Source: Plantibacter sp. VKM Ac-2880
Lineage (GTDB): Bacteria; Actinomycetota; Actinomycetes; Actinomycetales; Microbacteriaceae
Assembly (NCBI RefSeq): GCF_015351235.1
Contig: NZ_JADKSJ010000001.1
Location: 620,001 to 684,000, forward strand
Reading direction: 5' to 3'
DNA length: 64,000 nucleotides
This document shows positions 48,034 through 59,499 of the stretch, one piece after another; positions within the stretch are counted from its first letter, which is position 1, and every line of letters starts with the position of its first letter. The notes under the pieces were generated by a model. That model saw only the letters and a program-made list of their open reading frames with translations, was not told the DNA's origin and searched no databases. The position numbers and the translations under genes were made by a program.

Positions 48034-48205
48034 GCCCTTCGACAGGCTCAGGGACCGGGGGGTGCGGTTCAGGGACCGGGGGGTGCGGTTCAGGGACCGG
48101 GGGGTGCGGTTCAGGGACCGGGTGGTTGCGGCTCAGGAACCGGGGGTTGCGGTTCAGGGACCGGGGGTTGCGGTTCAGGGACCGGGTGACAGGCTCAGTG
48201 CCCGG
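48034..48205 (+). repeat. 21-bp repeat array (eight units)
   Basis: A full core GCCCTTCGACAGGCTCAGGG (48034) is followed by degenerate copies of CAGGGACCGG starting at 48049, 48070, 48091, 48112, 48134, 48155, 48176 and 48196, with a period of 20-22 bases. The last unit contains the stop of the convergent MFS gene. The core is the same as in the 41.3-42.0 kb repeats. Confidence 0.85.
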
Positions 48206-49424
48206 TCGGCATGGCCGTCCGCTGCTGCGGCTTCGCCGCGGACGTCAGGAACGACGCCAGGACGACGACGGCGAGCACCACGATCATCGCACCCCGCAGC
48301 CCGAAGTGCTCCCCGAGGAAGCCGAGCAAGGGCGGCCCGACGAGGAACGCGACATAGCCGGCCGAAGCGACTGCGCCGACCGTCGTGGTCGGGTCGTCGC
48401 TCTCGCCCGCAGCCGACAGCGTCACCGGGAAGCCGAGCGCCGCACCGAGTCCCCACAGCAAGACCGCGAGCCCCGCGACGAGCACGTTGTCGGAGAAGAC
48501 GACGAGGGCGATGCCGACGGCTGAGACGATCGCGCTCACCCGCAGCACGTTCGCCTTGCCGAACCGGGCGATCAACGGCTCGCCGGAGAACCGACCGATC
48601 GTCATGGCGAGCGCGAACCCGGCGAAGACGATGGACCCGACGGCAGCCGTGGTGCCGTGCCCGTCGACCATGATGAGCGGCAACCAGTCGCCGGCGGCAC
48701 CCTCCGCGAGGGCGAGGGCGAGCACGATGAGGCCGAGGAAGATGACCCGCTGCTGCCGCCAGACCGCGAGCTGCGCGCGGATCCCGGGGGAGCCGGCGCC
48801 CGTGTCGGACTGCCGTCCGGTCTCGGCCGGGATCTTCGGCATCGCCCACACCAACGCCGCCAGCGCGACGGCCGCGACGATCAGCAGGTGGATCGTCACG
48901 GGGAAGGCGATCGCCGTGAGTGCGATGCCGGCTACGGAGCCGATGACGGAACCGAGGCTGTAGCAGCCGTGGAGGACGGGCAGGATCGATCGGCCGGACA
49001 ACTGCTCGATGAGCGCACCCTCGATGTTGATCGCGATCTCCGCGAGGCCGAAGCCCAGCCCGATGCCGACGAGACCGAGGAAGACACCGATGCCCTGCCC
49101 GGCGCCCGCCGTGATGGCGAGCAGAGCCAGCCCCGTGACGAAAGCCGCCCCGCCGATGACGATCGGTCGACGCGCGCCGAACCGACGGACGAGGGCCGCG
49201 GACGACAGGATGCCCGTCATCGACCCGACGGAGATCCCGAAGAGGATGAGGCCCATCTCGGCGGTGCTCGCGTGGACGAGGTCTCGGACGGCGGGCGTGC
49301 GGACGATGAACGACGACAGGCCGACCCCGACCGTCAGCATGAAGACGAAGATCGCCCCGCGCCGCCGCCGGAGATCGGCGGACAGCGCGGGGCGGGGGTT
49401 CGCCTGACCGGCGCGGGCACTCAT
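48195..49424 (-). CDS. MFS transporter
   Basis: 409 residues with 12 predicted membrane segments. The loop RRFGARRPIVIGG (about 64-76) is MFS motif A. Related to fucose-permease/YbjJ-like transporters of unknown substrate. TAGGCT stands 6 bases before the ATG, so it is probably leaderless. Its stop codon falls inside the last unit of the 21-bp repeat array, which may have altered the natural C-terminus. Confidence 0.87.
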   Translation of the reverse strand: MSARAGQANPRPALSADLRRRRGAIFVFMLTVGVGLSSFIVRTPAVRDLVHASTAEMGLILFGISVGSMTGILSSAALVRRFGARRPIVIGGAAFVTGLALLAITAGAGQGIGVFLGLVGIGLGFGLAEIAINIEGALIEQLSGRSILPVLHGCYSLGSVIGSVAGIALTAIAFPVTIHLLIVAAVALAALVWAMPKIPAETGRQSDTGAGSPGIRAQLAVWRQQRVIFLGLIVLALALAEGAAGDWLPLIMVDGHGTTAAVGSIVFAGFALAMTIGRFSGEPLIARFGKANVLRVSAIVSAVGIALVVFSDNVLVAGLAVLLWGLGAALGFPVTLSAAGESDDPTTTVGAVASAGYVAFLVGPPLLGFLGEHFGLRGAMIVVLAVVVLASFLTSAAKPQQRTAMPTGH

Positions 49425-49430
49425 GCTCCG

Positions 49431-49436
49431 AGCCTA
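49431..49436 (-). promoter_or_regulatory. -10 element, leaderless type
   Basis: TAGGCT (minus strand) ends 6 bases before the MFS ATG. Confidence 0.5.
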
Positions 49437-49475
49437 GAGGCGGTGAGGCGGTGATGCGGTTGGAGGGCCGTGTCG

Positions 49476-49616
49476 CTAGCCCGAAGGGTTCTCGACCGGG
49501 TCGCCCTCGGCGTCGGTCCCCGTCTCGGGGTCGACCTCCTCGGGGTTCGGCACGGCGTCCTTCACGTCGTCGTCGTGCGTGTGCGGGGGACCGGGGCGGG
49601 GGCCGTCACTCGACAT
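49476..49616 (-). CDS. 46-residue acidic disordered protein
   Basis: Starts MSSDGPRPGPPHTHDDDVKD; rich in Asp, Glu and Pro, with no hydrophobic core. It overlaps the end of the upstream SRPBCC gene by 11 bases, so it is probably co-translated. No known family. Low complexity makes the call tentative, but the overlap supports a real gene. Confidence 0.45.
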   Translation of the reverse strand: MSSDGPRPGPPHTHDDDVKDAVPNPEEVDPETGTDAEGDPVENPSG

Positions 49617-50058
49617 CGCCACGCCATCCCTGTCCGGTCTGACCCTCGGTCTCGACGAGCTGCTTGAAGTTGCCAAGGTCCTTCTTGATGGCGTGGTTGT
49701 CCACACCGAGCGCCGATCCGAGGTGCTCGAGGAGGCCCTTGGGCTCCCAGTCGAGCTGCACGGTGACGCGGGTCTTCGCGTCCTCGAGACGGTGGAACGT
49801 GACGACGCCGGCGTGATCGACCTCGCCACCGGTGCTCGTCCACGCGACGCGCTCGTCCGGGTGCTGCTCGGTGATCTCCGCCTCGAAGGTGCGGGTCTGT
49901 CCGGCGACGTTGACGGTCCACTCGGTGAGGACGTCGGTGACCTGGGTGATGGACTCGACCTCGTCGAGGAACTTGGGGAAGTCCTCGAAGCGGGTCCACT
50001 GGTTGTAGGCGACGGAGACGGGAACGTCCACGTCGATGGTTTCGATGACCTGCGTCAT
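49606..50058 (-). CDS. SRPBCC-family (cyclase/COQ10-like) protein
   Basis: 150 residues: MTQVIETIDVDVPVSVAYNQWTRFEDFPKFLDEV is the family's first strand and helices, followed by FHRLEDAKTRVTVQLDWEP. SRPBCC proteins enclose a hydrophobic ligand in a deep cavity. AGAGAGG stands 9 bases before this ATG; an ATG 9 bases earlier has no room for an RBS. Located downstream of kdpE in the same direction, 141 bases away. Ligand unknown. Confidence 0.85.
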   Translation of the reverse strand: MTQVIETIDVDVPVSVAYNQWTRFEDFPKFLDEVESITQVTDVLTEWTVNVAGQTRTFEAEITEQHPDERVAWTSTGGEVDHAGVVTFHRLEDAKTRVTVQLDWEPKGLLEHLGSALGVDNHAIKKDLGNFKQLVETEGQTGQGWRGDVE

Positions 50059-50199
50059 GGGAGCCATCCTCTCTGCTTGCGGTACCTGCGTGTGTCTCGT
50101 CCGGAAAGCCCGAACGCGATTGCGACGGTACGCGTGCAAGCTGCGATTCCGGGGGCGTAGCCGGAGACGCGGCAACCTGTTACCCTGCCCGGCCTCGGC

Positions 50200-50886
50200 T
50201 CAGAGCTGGAAGCGGTACCCCATGCCGGCCTCGGTGAGCAGATGGCGTGGCGTGCCCGGCTCAGGCTCGAGCTTCTTCCGCAGCTGGGCGATGTACAGCC
50301 GCAGGTAGCCGGTGTCGGTCACGTGCGTCGGCCCCCAGATCTCCGTGAGCAGCATCTGCCGGGTGACGAGTTTGCCGGCATTCCGGAGGAGGAGTTCGAG
50401 CACCTGCCACTCCGTCGGCGTCAGGCGGACGGTGACCGGTGTGGCGCCGGGGACCTGCCGGGTGACCTGCTTCGCGGCGAGGTCGACCACGATGTCGTCG
50501 AACTGCACGGTCGGTTCCGCCTCGGCTCCCGGCACCCGCCGGGTGAGCGCACGGATCCGCGCCAGCAGCTCGTCGATCGCGAACGGCTTCGTCACGTAGT
50601 CGTCGGCCCCGGCGTCGAGCGCCTCGACCTTGTCCGTCGATCCGGCCCGCCCGGACACCACGAGGATGGGCGCGTCGGTCCACCCGCGCAGCCCCTCGAT
50701 CACCTGCTTGCCGTCGAGTCCCGGCATGCCGAGGTCGAGCAGGTAGAGGTCGGGGCGGTGCTCCGTCGCGGCGTTGAGGGCTGCGGTGCCGTCCTCGGCG
50801 GTGATGATCTCGTAGCCGCGCGCGGTGAGGGTGATACGGAGCGCGCGGAGGATCTGCGGGTCGTCGTCGGCGATCAGGATCTTCAT
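50200..50886 (-). CDS. kdpE: Response regulator KdpE (OmpR family)
   Basis: 228 residues. Receiver with Asp51 (YLLDLGMPGLDG) as phosphorylation site and KPF near 100, followed by a winged-helix DNA-binding domain (LTPTEWQVLELLLRNAGKLVTRQMLL, about 150-175). The partner is KdpD; the start overlaps the kdpD stop by 4 bases. Activates transcription of kdpFABC when K+ is limiting. Confidence 0.95.
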   Translation of the reverse strand: MKILIADDDPQILRALRITLTARGYEIITAEDGTAALNAATEHRPDLYLLDLGMPGLDGKQVIEGLRGWTDAPILVVSGRAGSTDKVEALDAGADDYVTKPFAIDELLARIRALTRRVPGAEAEPTVQFDDIVVDLAAKQVTRQVPGATPVTVRLTPTEWQVLELLLRNAGKLVTRQMLLTEIWGPTHVTDTGYLRLYIAQLRKKLEPEPGTPRHLLTEAGMGYRFQL

Positions 50887-53378
50887 CGGGCTGCTGGCTC
50901 CTCGGTCGGCACGGCCGGCAGCGACACCACCATGGTGAGACCTCCGCCCGGGGTGTCCTCGGGTTCGAGTGTGCCACCCATCCCCTCCACGAAGCCCTTG
51001 GAGAGGGCGAGACCGAGGCCGAGGCCCGTGAGGTTGTCGGTGTCGCCGAGCCGCTGGAAGGGGACGAACACGTCTTCACGTCGGTCCGGTGCGATCCCCG
51101 GGCCGTGATCGACGATGCGGATCTCCACGGCACCGCGGAACGCACTCGTCGCGATCCGGACGGGGGTGTCGTCCGGGCTGAAGCGCTGCGCGTTCGTCAG
51201 GAGGTTGACGATGACGCGCTGCAGGAGGCCTGCGTCGGCGAGGACGGGCGGGAGGTCGGGCGCGAGGTCGAGCTCGGCGTCCTGCGGCCCGATGCCGAGC
51301 TCGTCGAAGGCGGGGAGGATCGCGTCCTCGACGTCGATCGGCGCGACCGTCACCGCGAGGACGCCGGCCTGGAGACGGCTGACGTCGAGGAGGTTCGTGA
51401 CGAGGGCGGCGAGCGTGCGCAGGCTGTCGTCGGCGGTCTCGAGGAGGTCGCGGCGGTCCGCCGTGGTCAGCTCGACGTCGGTCGCACGCAGGCCGGTCAC
51501 CGCGGCGGTGGCGGCGGCGAGCGGGCGGCGGAGGTCGTGACTGACCGCGGAGAGCAGCGCGCTCCGCACCCGGTCGGTCGCGGCGAGCGGACCGACCTCC
51601 TGGGCGGTGGCGCGCAGATCGGTGTGCTCGAGCGAGGCGTCGAGCTGCGCCGCGATGACGGCGAGCAGTCGGCGGTCGGAGGCCGCCAGCACGCCGCCGT
51701 GCAGCTCGAGCACCGCTCGGGTGCCGATCGGGATGCTCGTGAACTCGCCGCCGCGGATCGGTTCGCCGTCGACCGCGAGGACCTGCTCGCCCGCCACGAG
51801 CCGGACCCCCGCCAGCGAGAACGACTCGCGGGTCCGACTGACGAGCGCCTGCAGGGCGCCCTCGCCGCGGAGCACGCTGCCCGCGACCGTCGCGAGCAGT
51901 TCGGACTCCGCCGCCGCGCGCCTCGACACCCGGGCACGACGCGCCGAGAGGTCGACCACGCCGCTCACGATCACCGCGATGACGACGTAGAGCACGAGCG
52001 CGACGAGGTGCGCCGGATCGTCGATGGTCACGGTGTAGAGCGGTTGGACGAAGACGAAGTCGAGCGTGACGCCCGAGAGGACGGCGGCGAACACCGCCGG
52101 CCAGAACCCGCCGACGAGGGCGACGAGCACGACGAGGAGCTGGTAGGACAGCACCTCGCTCGTGATCGACTCCTCGGTGCGCGCGAGGTGGAGGAGCCAG
52201 GTGACGAGCGGCCCGCCGATCAGCGCGAGGGCGAAGCCGGCGATGTGGCGCCGCGCACTCAGCGCACCGCCGAGCTTCGGCAGCCGGAACCGCCCGCCCG
52301 CCGCCTCGTGGTTGACGATGTGGACGTCGATGTTGCCGGACTCGCGGATGACCGTGTTGCCGATGCCGGGGCCGGTGACGGCGGCCGAGAGCCGACTGCG
52401 CCGGCTGACCCCGATGACGAGCTGGGTCGCGTTGGCGGCCTTCGCGAAATCCACGAGGGCTCGAGGCACGTCGTCGCCGACGACCTGGTGGAAGGTGCCG
52501 CCGAGGGTGTCGACGAGTGCCCGCTGCTGCGCGAGCGCACCGGGGTTCGCGGTGCGGAGGCCGTCCTGCGTCGTCACGTGCACCGCGATGAGCTCCCCGC
52601 CGGAGGAGCGGGCGGCGATCCGGGCGCCGCGTCGGAGCAGCGTCTCGCCCTCCGGGCCGCCGGTGAGGGCCACGACGACCCGTTCGCGCGCCTCCCAGGT
52701 GCTGTCGATGCCGTGTTCGGCGCGGTAGTCGCGGAGGGCGGAGTCGACCTCGTCGGCGAGCCAGAGCAACGCCAGCTCGCGGAGCGCGGTGAGGTTGCCG
52801 AGGCGGAAGTAGTTGGACAGGGCGGCGTCGATACGCTCGGCCGGGTAGACCCGACCACCGGCCAGCCGATCGCGGAGGGCCTGTGGAGCGAGGTCGATGA
52901 GCTCGATCTGATCGGCGGCCCGCAGGACAGCGTCCGGGATCGTCTCCCGCTGCGGCGCCCCGGTGATCTGCCGCACGACGTCGTTGAGCGACTCGATGTG
53001 CTGGATGTTCACCGTCGACAGCACCGGGATGCCGGCGGCGAGCAGGGCTTCGACGTCCTGCCAGCGCTTGTCGTTCGTGGAGCCCGGCGCGTTCGTGTGG
53101 GCGAGTTCGTCGACGAGGGCGAGTCCGGGGCGGCGCGCGAGGACGGCCTCGAGGTCCATCTCGTCGAGCGTCACACCCCGGTGCTCGACGCCTCGACGCG
53201 GCAGCGTCTCGAGGCCCTCCGTCAGAGCGGCCGTCGCGGCCCGACCGTGGGTCTCGACGACCGCGACCACCACGTCGACGCCCTCCGCGGCGAGGCGGTG
53301 GCCCTCCTCGAGCATGGCGTAGGTCTTGCCGACCCCGGGGGCCGCGCCGAGGAGCACCCGGAGTCGTCCGCGCTGCAT
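50883..53378 (-). CDS. kdpD: Sensor histidine kinase KdpD
   Basis: 831 residues from the ATG, usual length. N-terminal KdpD domain with Walker A GAAPGVGKT (about 11-19) and DELAHTNAPG (about 88-97), Usp domain (about 230-350), four membrane helices (about 385-480), GAF-like domain, HisKA with LLSAVSHDLRRPLAAA and HATPase motifs NLLTNAQRF, DHGPGIAP and GLGLGLALSKGF. Senses K+ limitation or turgor and phosphorylates KdpE. The ATG follows the kdpC stop by 2 bases; longer upstream frames are kdpC in another frame. Confidence 0.95.
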   Translation of the reverse strand: MQRGRLRVLLGAAPGVGKTYAMLEEGHRLAAEGVDVVVAVVETHGRAATAALTEGLETLPRRGVEHRGVTLDEMDLEAVLARRPGLALVDELAHTNAPGSTNDKRWQDVEALLAAGIPVLSTVNIQHIESLNDVVRQITGAPQRETIPDAVLRAADQIELIDLAPQALRDRLAGGRVYPAERIDAALSNYFRLGNLTALRELALLWLADEVDSALRDYRAEHGIDSTWEARERVVVALTGGPEGETLLRRGARIAARSSGGELIAVHVTTQDGLRTANPGALAQQRALVDTLGGTFHQVVGDDVPRALVDFAKAANATQLVIGVSRRSRLSAAVTGPGIGNTVIRESGNIDVHIVNHEAAGGRFRLPKLGGALSARRHIAGFALALIGGPLVTWLLHLARTEESITSEVLSYQLLVVLVALVGGFWPAVFAAVLSGVTLDFVFVQPLYTVTIDDPAHLVALVLYVVIAVIVSGVVDLSARRARVSRRAAAESELLATVAGSVLRGEGALQALVSRTRESFSLAGVRLVAGEQVLAVDGEPIRGGEFTSIPIGTRAVLELHGGVLAASDRRLLAVIAAQLDASLEHTDLRATAQEVGPLAATDRVRSALLSAVSHDLRRPLAAATAAVTGLRATDVELTTADRRDLLETADDSLRTLAALVTNLLDVSRLQAGVLAVTVAPIDVEDAILPAFDELGIGPQDAELDLAPDLPPVLADAGLLQRVIVNLLTNAQRFSPDDTPVRIATSAFRGAVEIRIVDHGPGIAPDRREDVFVPFQRLGDTDNLTGLGLGLALSKGFVEGMGGTLEPEDTPGGGLTMVVSLPAVPTEEPAAR

Positions 53379-53380
53379 GG

Positions 53381-53989
53381 TTATCCGTCCAGTCCTGCCA
53401 CGGCGAGGTTGAGCTGCAGGACGTTGACCGTGGACTCCCCAAGGTAGCCGAGGTCGGGACCCTGCGTCAGGCGCTCGACGAGGGCGCGGACCTCGTCCTC
53501 GTCGAGGCCGCGTTCGGCGGCGACGCGGGGCACCTGCAGCAGCGCGTACGCCGGGCTGATGTGCGGGTCGAGGCCGGACGCGGAGGCCGTGAGCGCGTCG
53601 GCCGGGACGCTCGCCGGGTCGACACCCTCGAAGTCGGCGATGGCCGCCCGGCGCTCCTCGATCGAGGCGACGAGGTCGGTGTTCTCCGGCCCGAGGTTGC
53701 TGCCGCTCGACGCGCCGCCGTCGTAGCCGTCGCCCGCTGCAGACGGACGCGACTGGAACCACTGCGGCAGCGGCTTGCCGTCGGCGTCGGTGAACGACTG
53801 CCCGATGAGCGCCGAGCCGACCGTCTTCCCACCCTCCGTGACGGCCGATCCGTTCGCCTGCCACGACATCGTCGCCTGTCCGATCCCGGTGACGATGAGG
53901 GGGTAGCCGACGCCGAGGACGACGGTGAGGGCGAGCATGGCCCTGATGGCGACCCAGTACTGGGCGATGCCGCTGCGGGATGCACTCAT
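53381..53989 (-). CDS. kdpC: K+-transporting ATPase subunit KdpC
   Basis: 202 residues. One N-terminal membrane helix (AMLALTVVLGVGYPLIVTGIGQA, about 17-39), followed by an extracytoplasmic domain with family motifs VGSALIGQSF and FQSRPSAAGDGYDGGASSGSNLGPENTDL. Stabilises the KdpFABC pump and helps ATP binding to KdpB. Fourth structural gene of the operon. Confidence 0.95.
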   Translation of the reverse strand: MSASRSGIAQYWVAIRAMLALTVVLGVGYPLIVTGIGQATMSWQANGSAVTEGGKTVGSALIGQSFTDADGKPLPQWFQSRPSAAGDGYDGGASSGSNLGPENTDLVASIEERRAAIADFEGVDPASVPADALTASASGLDPHISPAYALLQVPRVAAERGLDEDEVRALVERLTQGPDLGYLGESTVNVLQLNLAVAGLDG

Positions 53990-54021
53990 GATGTTCTGTC
54001 TGCTTTCGTGTGCTGGAGGGG

Positions 54022-56187
<2,166 letters not shown>

Positions 56188-56190
56188 GGT

Positions 56191-57864
56191 TTATGACAGC
56201 CCTTCCGCCAGGGGACCCAGCGCGAGTACGGGGAAGTAGGTGAGTGCGGTGATGATCACGGCGACACCGGTGAGGAGGCCGACGAACTGCGGCCGGTTGG
56301 TCGGGAGTGTCCCGGCCGTCGACGGCACCCGGTCCTGCGCGGCCAGCGAACCGGCGAGCGCGAGGACGAGCACGATCGGGACGAAACGACCGAGGAGCAT
56401 CGCGACACCGAGGGCCGTGTTGAACCACGGGGTGTTCGCCGTGAGGCCTGCGAACGCGGAACCGTTGTTGTTCGCGGCGGAGGTGAAGGCGTAGAGCACC
56501 TCGGCGAGGCCATGGAGGCCCGGGTTCCAGATCGACGTGGTCTCCACATCCGAGCGGACGCCGGGGATGGCGAAGCTCAGGGCGGTGCCGGTGAGGACGA
56601 GCGTCGGCGTCACGAGGATGTACAGGCTGGCGAGTTTGATCTCCCGCGGGCCGATCTTCTTGCCGAGGTACTCCGGGGTTCGGCCGACGAGCAGCCCACC
56701 GATGAAGACGGCGATGACGGCGAGCACGAGCATGCCGTACAGGCCCGAGCCGACGCCACCGGGGGCGATCTCGCCGAGCATCATGTTGATCATCGGCATC
56801 ATGCCGCCGAGTGCCGTGTAGGAGTCGTGCATCGAGTTGACGGCACCGGTGGAGGTGAGCGTCGACGTCGAGCCGAACAGCGTCGAGGCGAAGATGCCGA
56901 AGCGCTGCTCCTTGCCCTCCATCGCGCCACCGGCCGCCATCGGTGCCGCTCCGAGGCCACGGGCTTCGAGCGCCGTGAGGATCGAGAACGACGCGAGGAA
57001 GATGACGCCCATGACCGCGAGGATCGTGTAGCCCTGCTTGTGGTCGCCGACCATGCGGCCGAAGGTGCGCGGCAGGGAGAACGGGATCGCGAGCATGAGG
57101 ATGTTCTGGACGAGACTCGTCCAGGCGGTCGGGTTCTCGAAGGGGTGCGCGGAGTTCGCGTTGAAGAACCCGCCACCGTTGGTGCCGAGGAGCTTGATGG
57201 CCTCCTGCGAGGCGACCGGGCCGCCGGGGATGGTCTGCGTCGCGCCCGTGATGGTCGTGACGTCGGTGAAGCCGTTGAGGTTCTGGATGGTGCCGCCCGC
57301 GATGAGCACGACCGCCATGACGACGGAGAGCGGCAGCAGCACGCGGAGGGCGCCGCGGGTGAGGTCGACCCAGAAGTTGCCGATGGTGCCGCTGCGCCGG
57401 CTCGCGAAGCCGCGGACGAGGGCGATGGCGACCGCGATGCCGACGGCGGCGGAGACGAAGTTCTGCACCGCGAGGCCCGTGAGCTGCACGGTGTAGCCCA
57501 TCGTGACCTCGGGGGAGTACGACTGCCAGTTGGTGTTGGCGACGAAGGACGCGGCCGTGTTGAACGACAGACCCTCGGGCACGGCGGGGAGGCCGAGCGC
57601 GAAGGGCAGGACGGCCTGCGCCCGCTGGAGGGCGTAGACGAGGAGGACGCCGACGAGCGAGAAGGCGAGCACCCCCCGGAGGTAGGCCTGCCAGGTCTGC
57701 TCGGAGCGGGCGTCGACACCGATCACGCGGTAGAAGCCGCGCTCGACGGCGAAGTCCTTCCCGGAGGTGTACACGCGGGCGAGGTACTCGCCGAGCGGAC
57801 GGTAGAGCAGCACGAGGACCAGGACGAGGGTCGAGACCTGGAGGACCGCGAAGAGGGTCTGCAT
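56191..57864 (-). CDS. kdpA: K+-transporting ATPase subunit KdpA
   Basis: 557 residues, about 10 membrane segments. The four selectivity-filter loops are visible, for example [17 protein letters not shown] (about 112-128) and [19 protein letters not shown] (about 225-243). Channel-like subunit that binds K+. Its ATG overlaps the kdpF stop by one base (TGATG). The longer upstream frame does not belong to the gene. Confidence 0.96.
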   Translation of the reverse strand: MQTLFAVLQVSTLVLVLVLLYRPLGEYLARVYTSGKDFAVERGFYRVIGVDARSEQTWQAYLRGVLAFSLVGVLLVYALQRAQAVLPFALGLPAVPEGLSFNTAASFVANTNWQSYSPEVTMGYTVQLTGLAVQNFVSAAVGIAVAIALVRGFASRRSGTIGNFWVDLTRGALRVLLPLSVVMAVVLIAGGTIQNLNGFTDVTTITGATQTIPGGPVASQEAIKLLGTNGGGFFNANSAHPFENPTAWTSLVQNILMLAIPFSLPRTFGRMVGDHKQGYTILAVMGVIFLASFSILTALEARGLGAAPMAAGGAMEGKEQRFGIFASTLFGSTSTLTSTGAVNSMHDSYTALGGMMPMINMMLGEIAPGGVGSGLYGMLVLAVIAVFIGGLLVGRTPEYLGKKIGPREIKLASLYILVTPTLVLTGTALSFAIPGVRSDVETTSIWNPGLHGLAEVLYAFTSAANNNGSAFAGLTANTPWFNTALGVAMLLGRFVPIVLVLALAGSLAAQDRVPSTAGTLPTNRPQFVGLLTGVAVIITALTYFPVLALGPLAEGLS

Positions 57865-57953
57865 CAGAACCTCTCGGGTTTCACGAGCGCGTACACGAGG
57901 TACACGACGGCGGCTGTGGCCAGGACGGCGGCGAGGAGTTCGAAGACGATCAC
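57864..57953 (-). CDS. kdpF: KdpF small subunit
   Basis: 29 residues with one membrane helix, [20 protein letters not shown] then YALVKPERF, the canonical KdpF ending. GTG start overlaps the stop of a preceding micro-ORF by GTGA, and its stop overlaps the kdpA start. Stabilises the complex in the membrane. Too short for most gene callers. Confidence 0.9.
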   Translation of the reverse strand: MIVFELLAAVLATAAVVYLVYALVKPERF

Positions 57954-58033
57954 AGTCTCTCCACTCCCCGGGCGACGAGGCCGACCACAGCGAACACGGC
58001 GATGATGCCGAGCACGTAGACGAGGTCGAGCAA
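57950..58033 (-). CDS. 27-residue membrane micro-ORF at the head of kdp
   Basis: TTG start with TGGAG five bases upstream; product is one hydrophobic helix with [20 protein letters not shown] and tail VERL. Its TGA overlaps the kdpF GTG by 4 bases, so it is translationally coupled to kdpF. A short ORF of similar type is, to my recollection, found at this place in other actinobacterial kdp operons. It may be an extra subunit or a leader peptide; the role is unknown. Confidence 0.6.
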   Translation of the reverse strand: MLDLVYVLGIIAVFAVVGLVARGVERL

Positions 58034-58072
58034 GAGGACTCCAGTGTGTGAATGGTGCGTGGTGCTGATGCA

Positions 58073-58084
58073 TCCCGTTCGGGA
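58073..58084. promoter_or_regulatory. Palindrome upstream of the kdp operon
   Basis: TCCCG, TT, CGGGA: a 12-bp inverted repeat 40 bases before the micro-ORF. It may be part of the kdp control region, but no match to a known KdpE box is claimed. The rest of the 220-base gap to the divergent gene shows only its TACGCT -10 candidate (58223-58228). Confidence 0.3.
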
Positions 58085-58254
58085 CAGCTCAGAGCCAACA
58101 CCCGTCAGCAGCCCGGATCGGCGGTCCTCACGGTTTCCATACGCCTTCCGCGTCGATCCTCACGACCTCCCTACGGTGCGTGTGCAGGGACGGCGCGATC
58201 CGCCGCGCGTCCGCGGCTGCAATACGCTTGGAGGTCGAGGGTGACGGGGGAACG

Positions 58255-59445
58255 GTGTCGGTGTCGGTGACGGAGTCGATGGACCTGCGGTGGCTGACGG
58301 CGCCCGAGGACGAGGTCGCCGCCGCCATCGCGGAGGAGCGCCGCTCGGCCCGGTCCAAGGGCGTGCCCACCGGGCGGAGAGTGGTCTTCCACCTCTACTT
58401 CAGCCTCGTCCTCTGGTACCTCGCGATCGCCCTCGTGTCGGTCGGCATCAGTGTCGACGAGTACCACGACAGTCGCGTCGAACCCGATGACGTCATCGGC
58501 CTGGTCGTCGCCGCGCTCATCCTCGTCGGGTTGCTCGCCGGCGCCTGGTTCCTGCTGCGCTGGTCGCAACGCCCGCCGTCACCGAAGGCTCGCCTGGCGG
58601 AGTGGCGTCGACACCTGACCGCGGTGGAGAACGGCTTCACCGAGGAGCCGAAGTCGCGCGCGATGTTCTCCTCGCTCATCACCACGACCGGGAAGTACCA
58701 CAACGCGTTCATCTCCACTCCCGGACCGCAGTTCGTGTCGGACCCCCGGTTCGTCCGCGACGAGGTCGAGTTCGGCAACCTCCTCGACGAGGCGAAGCGC
58801 TCGGGGGACTGGCACTACCTCGTGGTCCGGCTGCCGGCGCCGCTGCCGCACCTCCTCCTCGACGCGACGAGGAACGACACCGTCCGCAGCGACCTGCCAC
58901 CAGGCCTCGACCGCGGCGGTCGGATCTCGCTCGAGGGTGACTTCGACCGCTGGTTCCGCGTCTACGCGCCCTCCGGCTACGGGGTCGACGCCCGGTACGT
59001 CCTGACGCCGGACGTGATGTCGTCGCTCATCAGCACCGCCGCGTACTACAACGTCGAGATCCTCGACGACCGGGTCGTGTTCTTCAGCAAGCCCGCCGCC
59101 GACTTCGCCTACCCGGCACCGTGGACCGCCGTCGACGCCATCCTCACCGACCTCGTTCCGCGGCTCGTCCGCAAGGCCGAGCGGTACCGCGACGAACGGG
59201 TGGTGGGTCAGGATGCCGAGAGCGTCCTCGACGCCGCCCGGAAGGCCATGGAGGCCGAGCAGCAGTGGACGAAGGGGCGGACGGTCGTCTCCGAGGAAGG
59301 CCGACGACTCCGGGTCCGCGCCCGCTTCCACGCCCTGTGGGGCGTCGTCGGGGCGGCCACCTGGCTCATCACCCGCACGCTGCTGTACATCATCCCCGGA
59401 GCGTTCGCCTTCGCCGGGATCATGTCCGTCGTCGACGGTCGCTGA
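58255..59445 (+). CDS. Membrane protein of unknown family
   Basis: About 396 residues. Two membrane segments near the N-terminus (VVFHLYFSLVLWYLAIALVSVGI and VIGLVVAALILVGLLAGAWFLL) and one at the C-terminus (LWGVVGAATWLITRTLLYIIPGAFAFAG), with a large cytoplasmic domain between (about 135-335; HYLVVRLPAPLPHLLLDATRN). Start uncertain among several in-frame GTGs and ATG 58279; a -10 TACGCT at 58223-58228 fits any of them. No recognised domain; divergent from kdp, with no evident link. Confidence 0.65.
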   Translation: MSVSVTESMDLRWLTAPEDEVAAAIAEERRSARSKGVPTGRRVVFHLYFSLVLWYLAIALVSVGISVDEYHDSRVEPDDVIGLVVAALILVGLLAGAWFLLRWSQRPPSPKARLAEWRRHLTAVENGFTEEPKSRAMFSSLITTTGKYHNAFISTPGPQFVSDPRFVRDEVEFGNLLDEAKRSGDWHYLVVRLPAPLPHLLLDATRNDTVRSDLPPGLDRGGRISLEGDFDRWFRVYAPSGYGVDARYVLTPDVMSSLISTAAYYNVEILDDRVVFFSKPAADFAYPAPWTAVDAILTDLVPRLVRKAERYRDERVVGQDAESVLDAARKAMEAEQQWTKGRTVVSEEGRRLRVRARFHALWGVVGAATWLITRTLLYIIPGAFAFAGIMSVVDGR

Positions 59446-59499
59446 GGCGGAATCGGACGCCTGTGGAACATCGCCGGGCGTGATCGCGTTCGGCCAGGT

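Noticed and set aside
47908-48189. Arg-Gly-Val repeat protein on the plus strand across the 21-bp array
   Set aside because: The frame exists only because the repeat period is a multiple of three; there is no RBS and it runs out of the thrE coding region in another frame.
48034-48205. Possible CRISPR array
   Set aside because: The 21-bp units follow each other without unique spacers, and no cas genes are present.
51105-53447. Long plus-strand frame opposite kdpD
   Set aside because: Shadow of kdpD in the third-codon-complementary frame; no start signals or domains.
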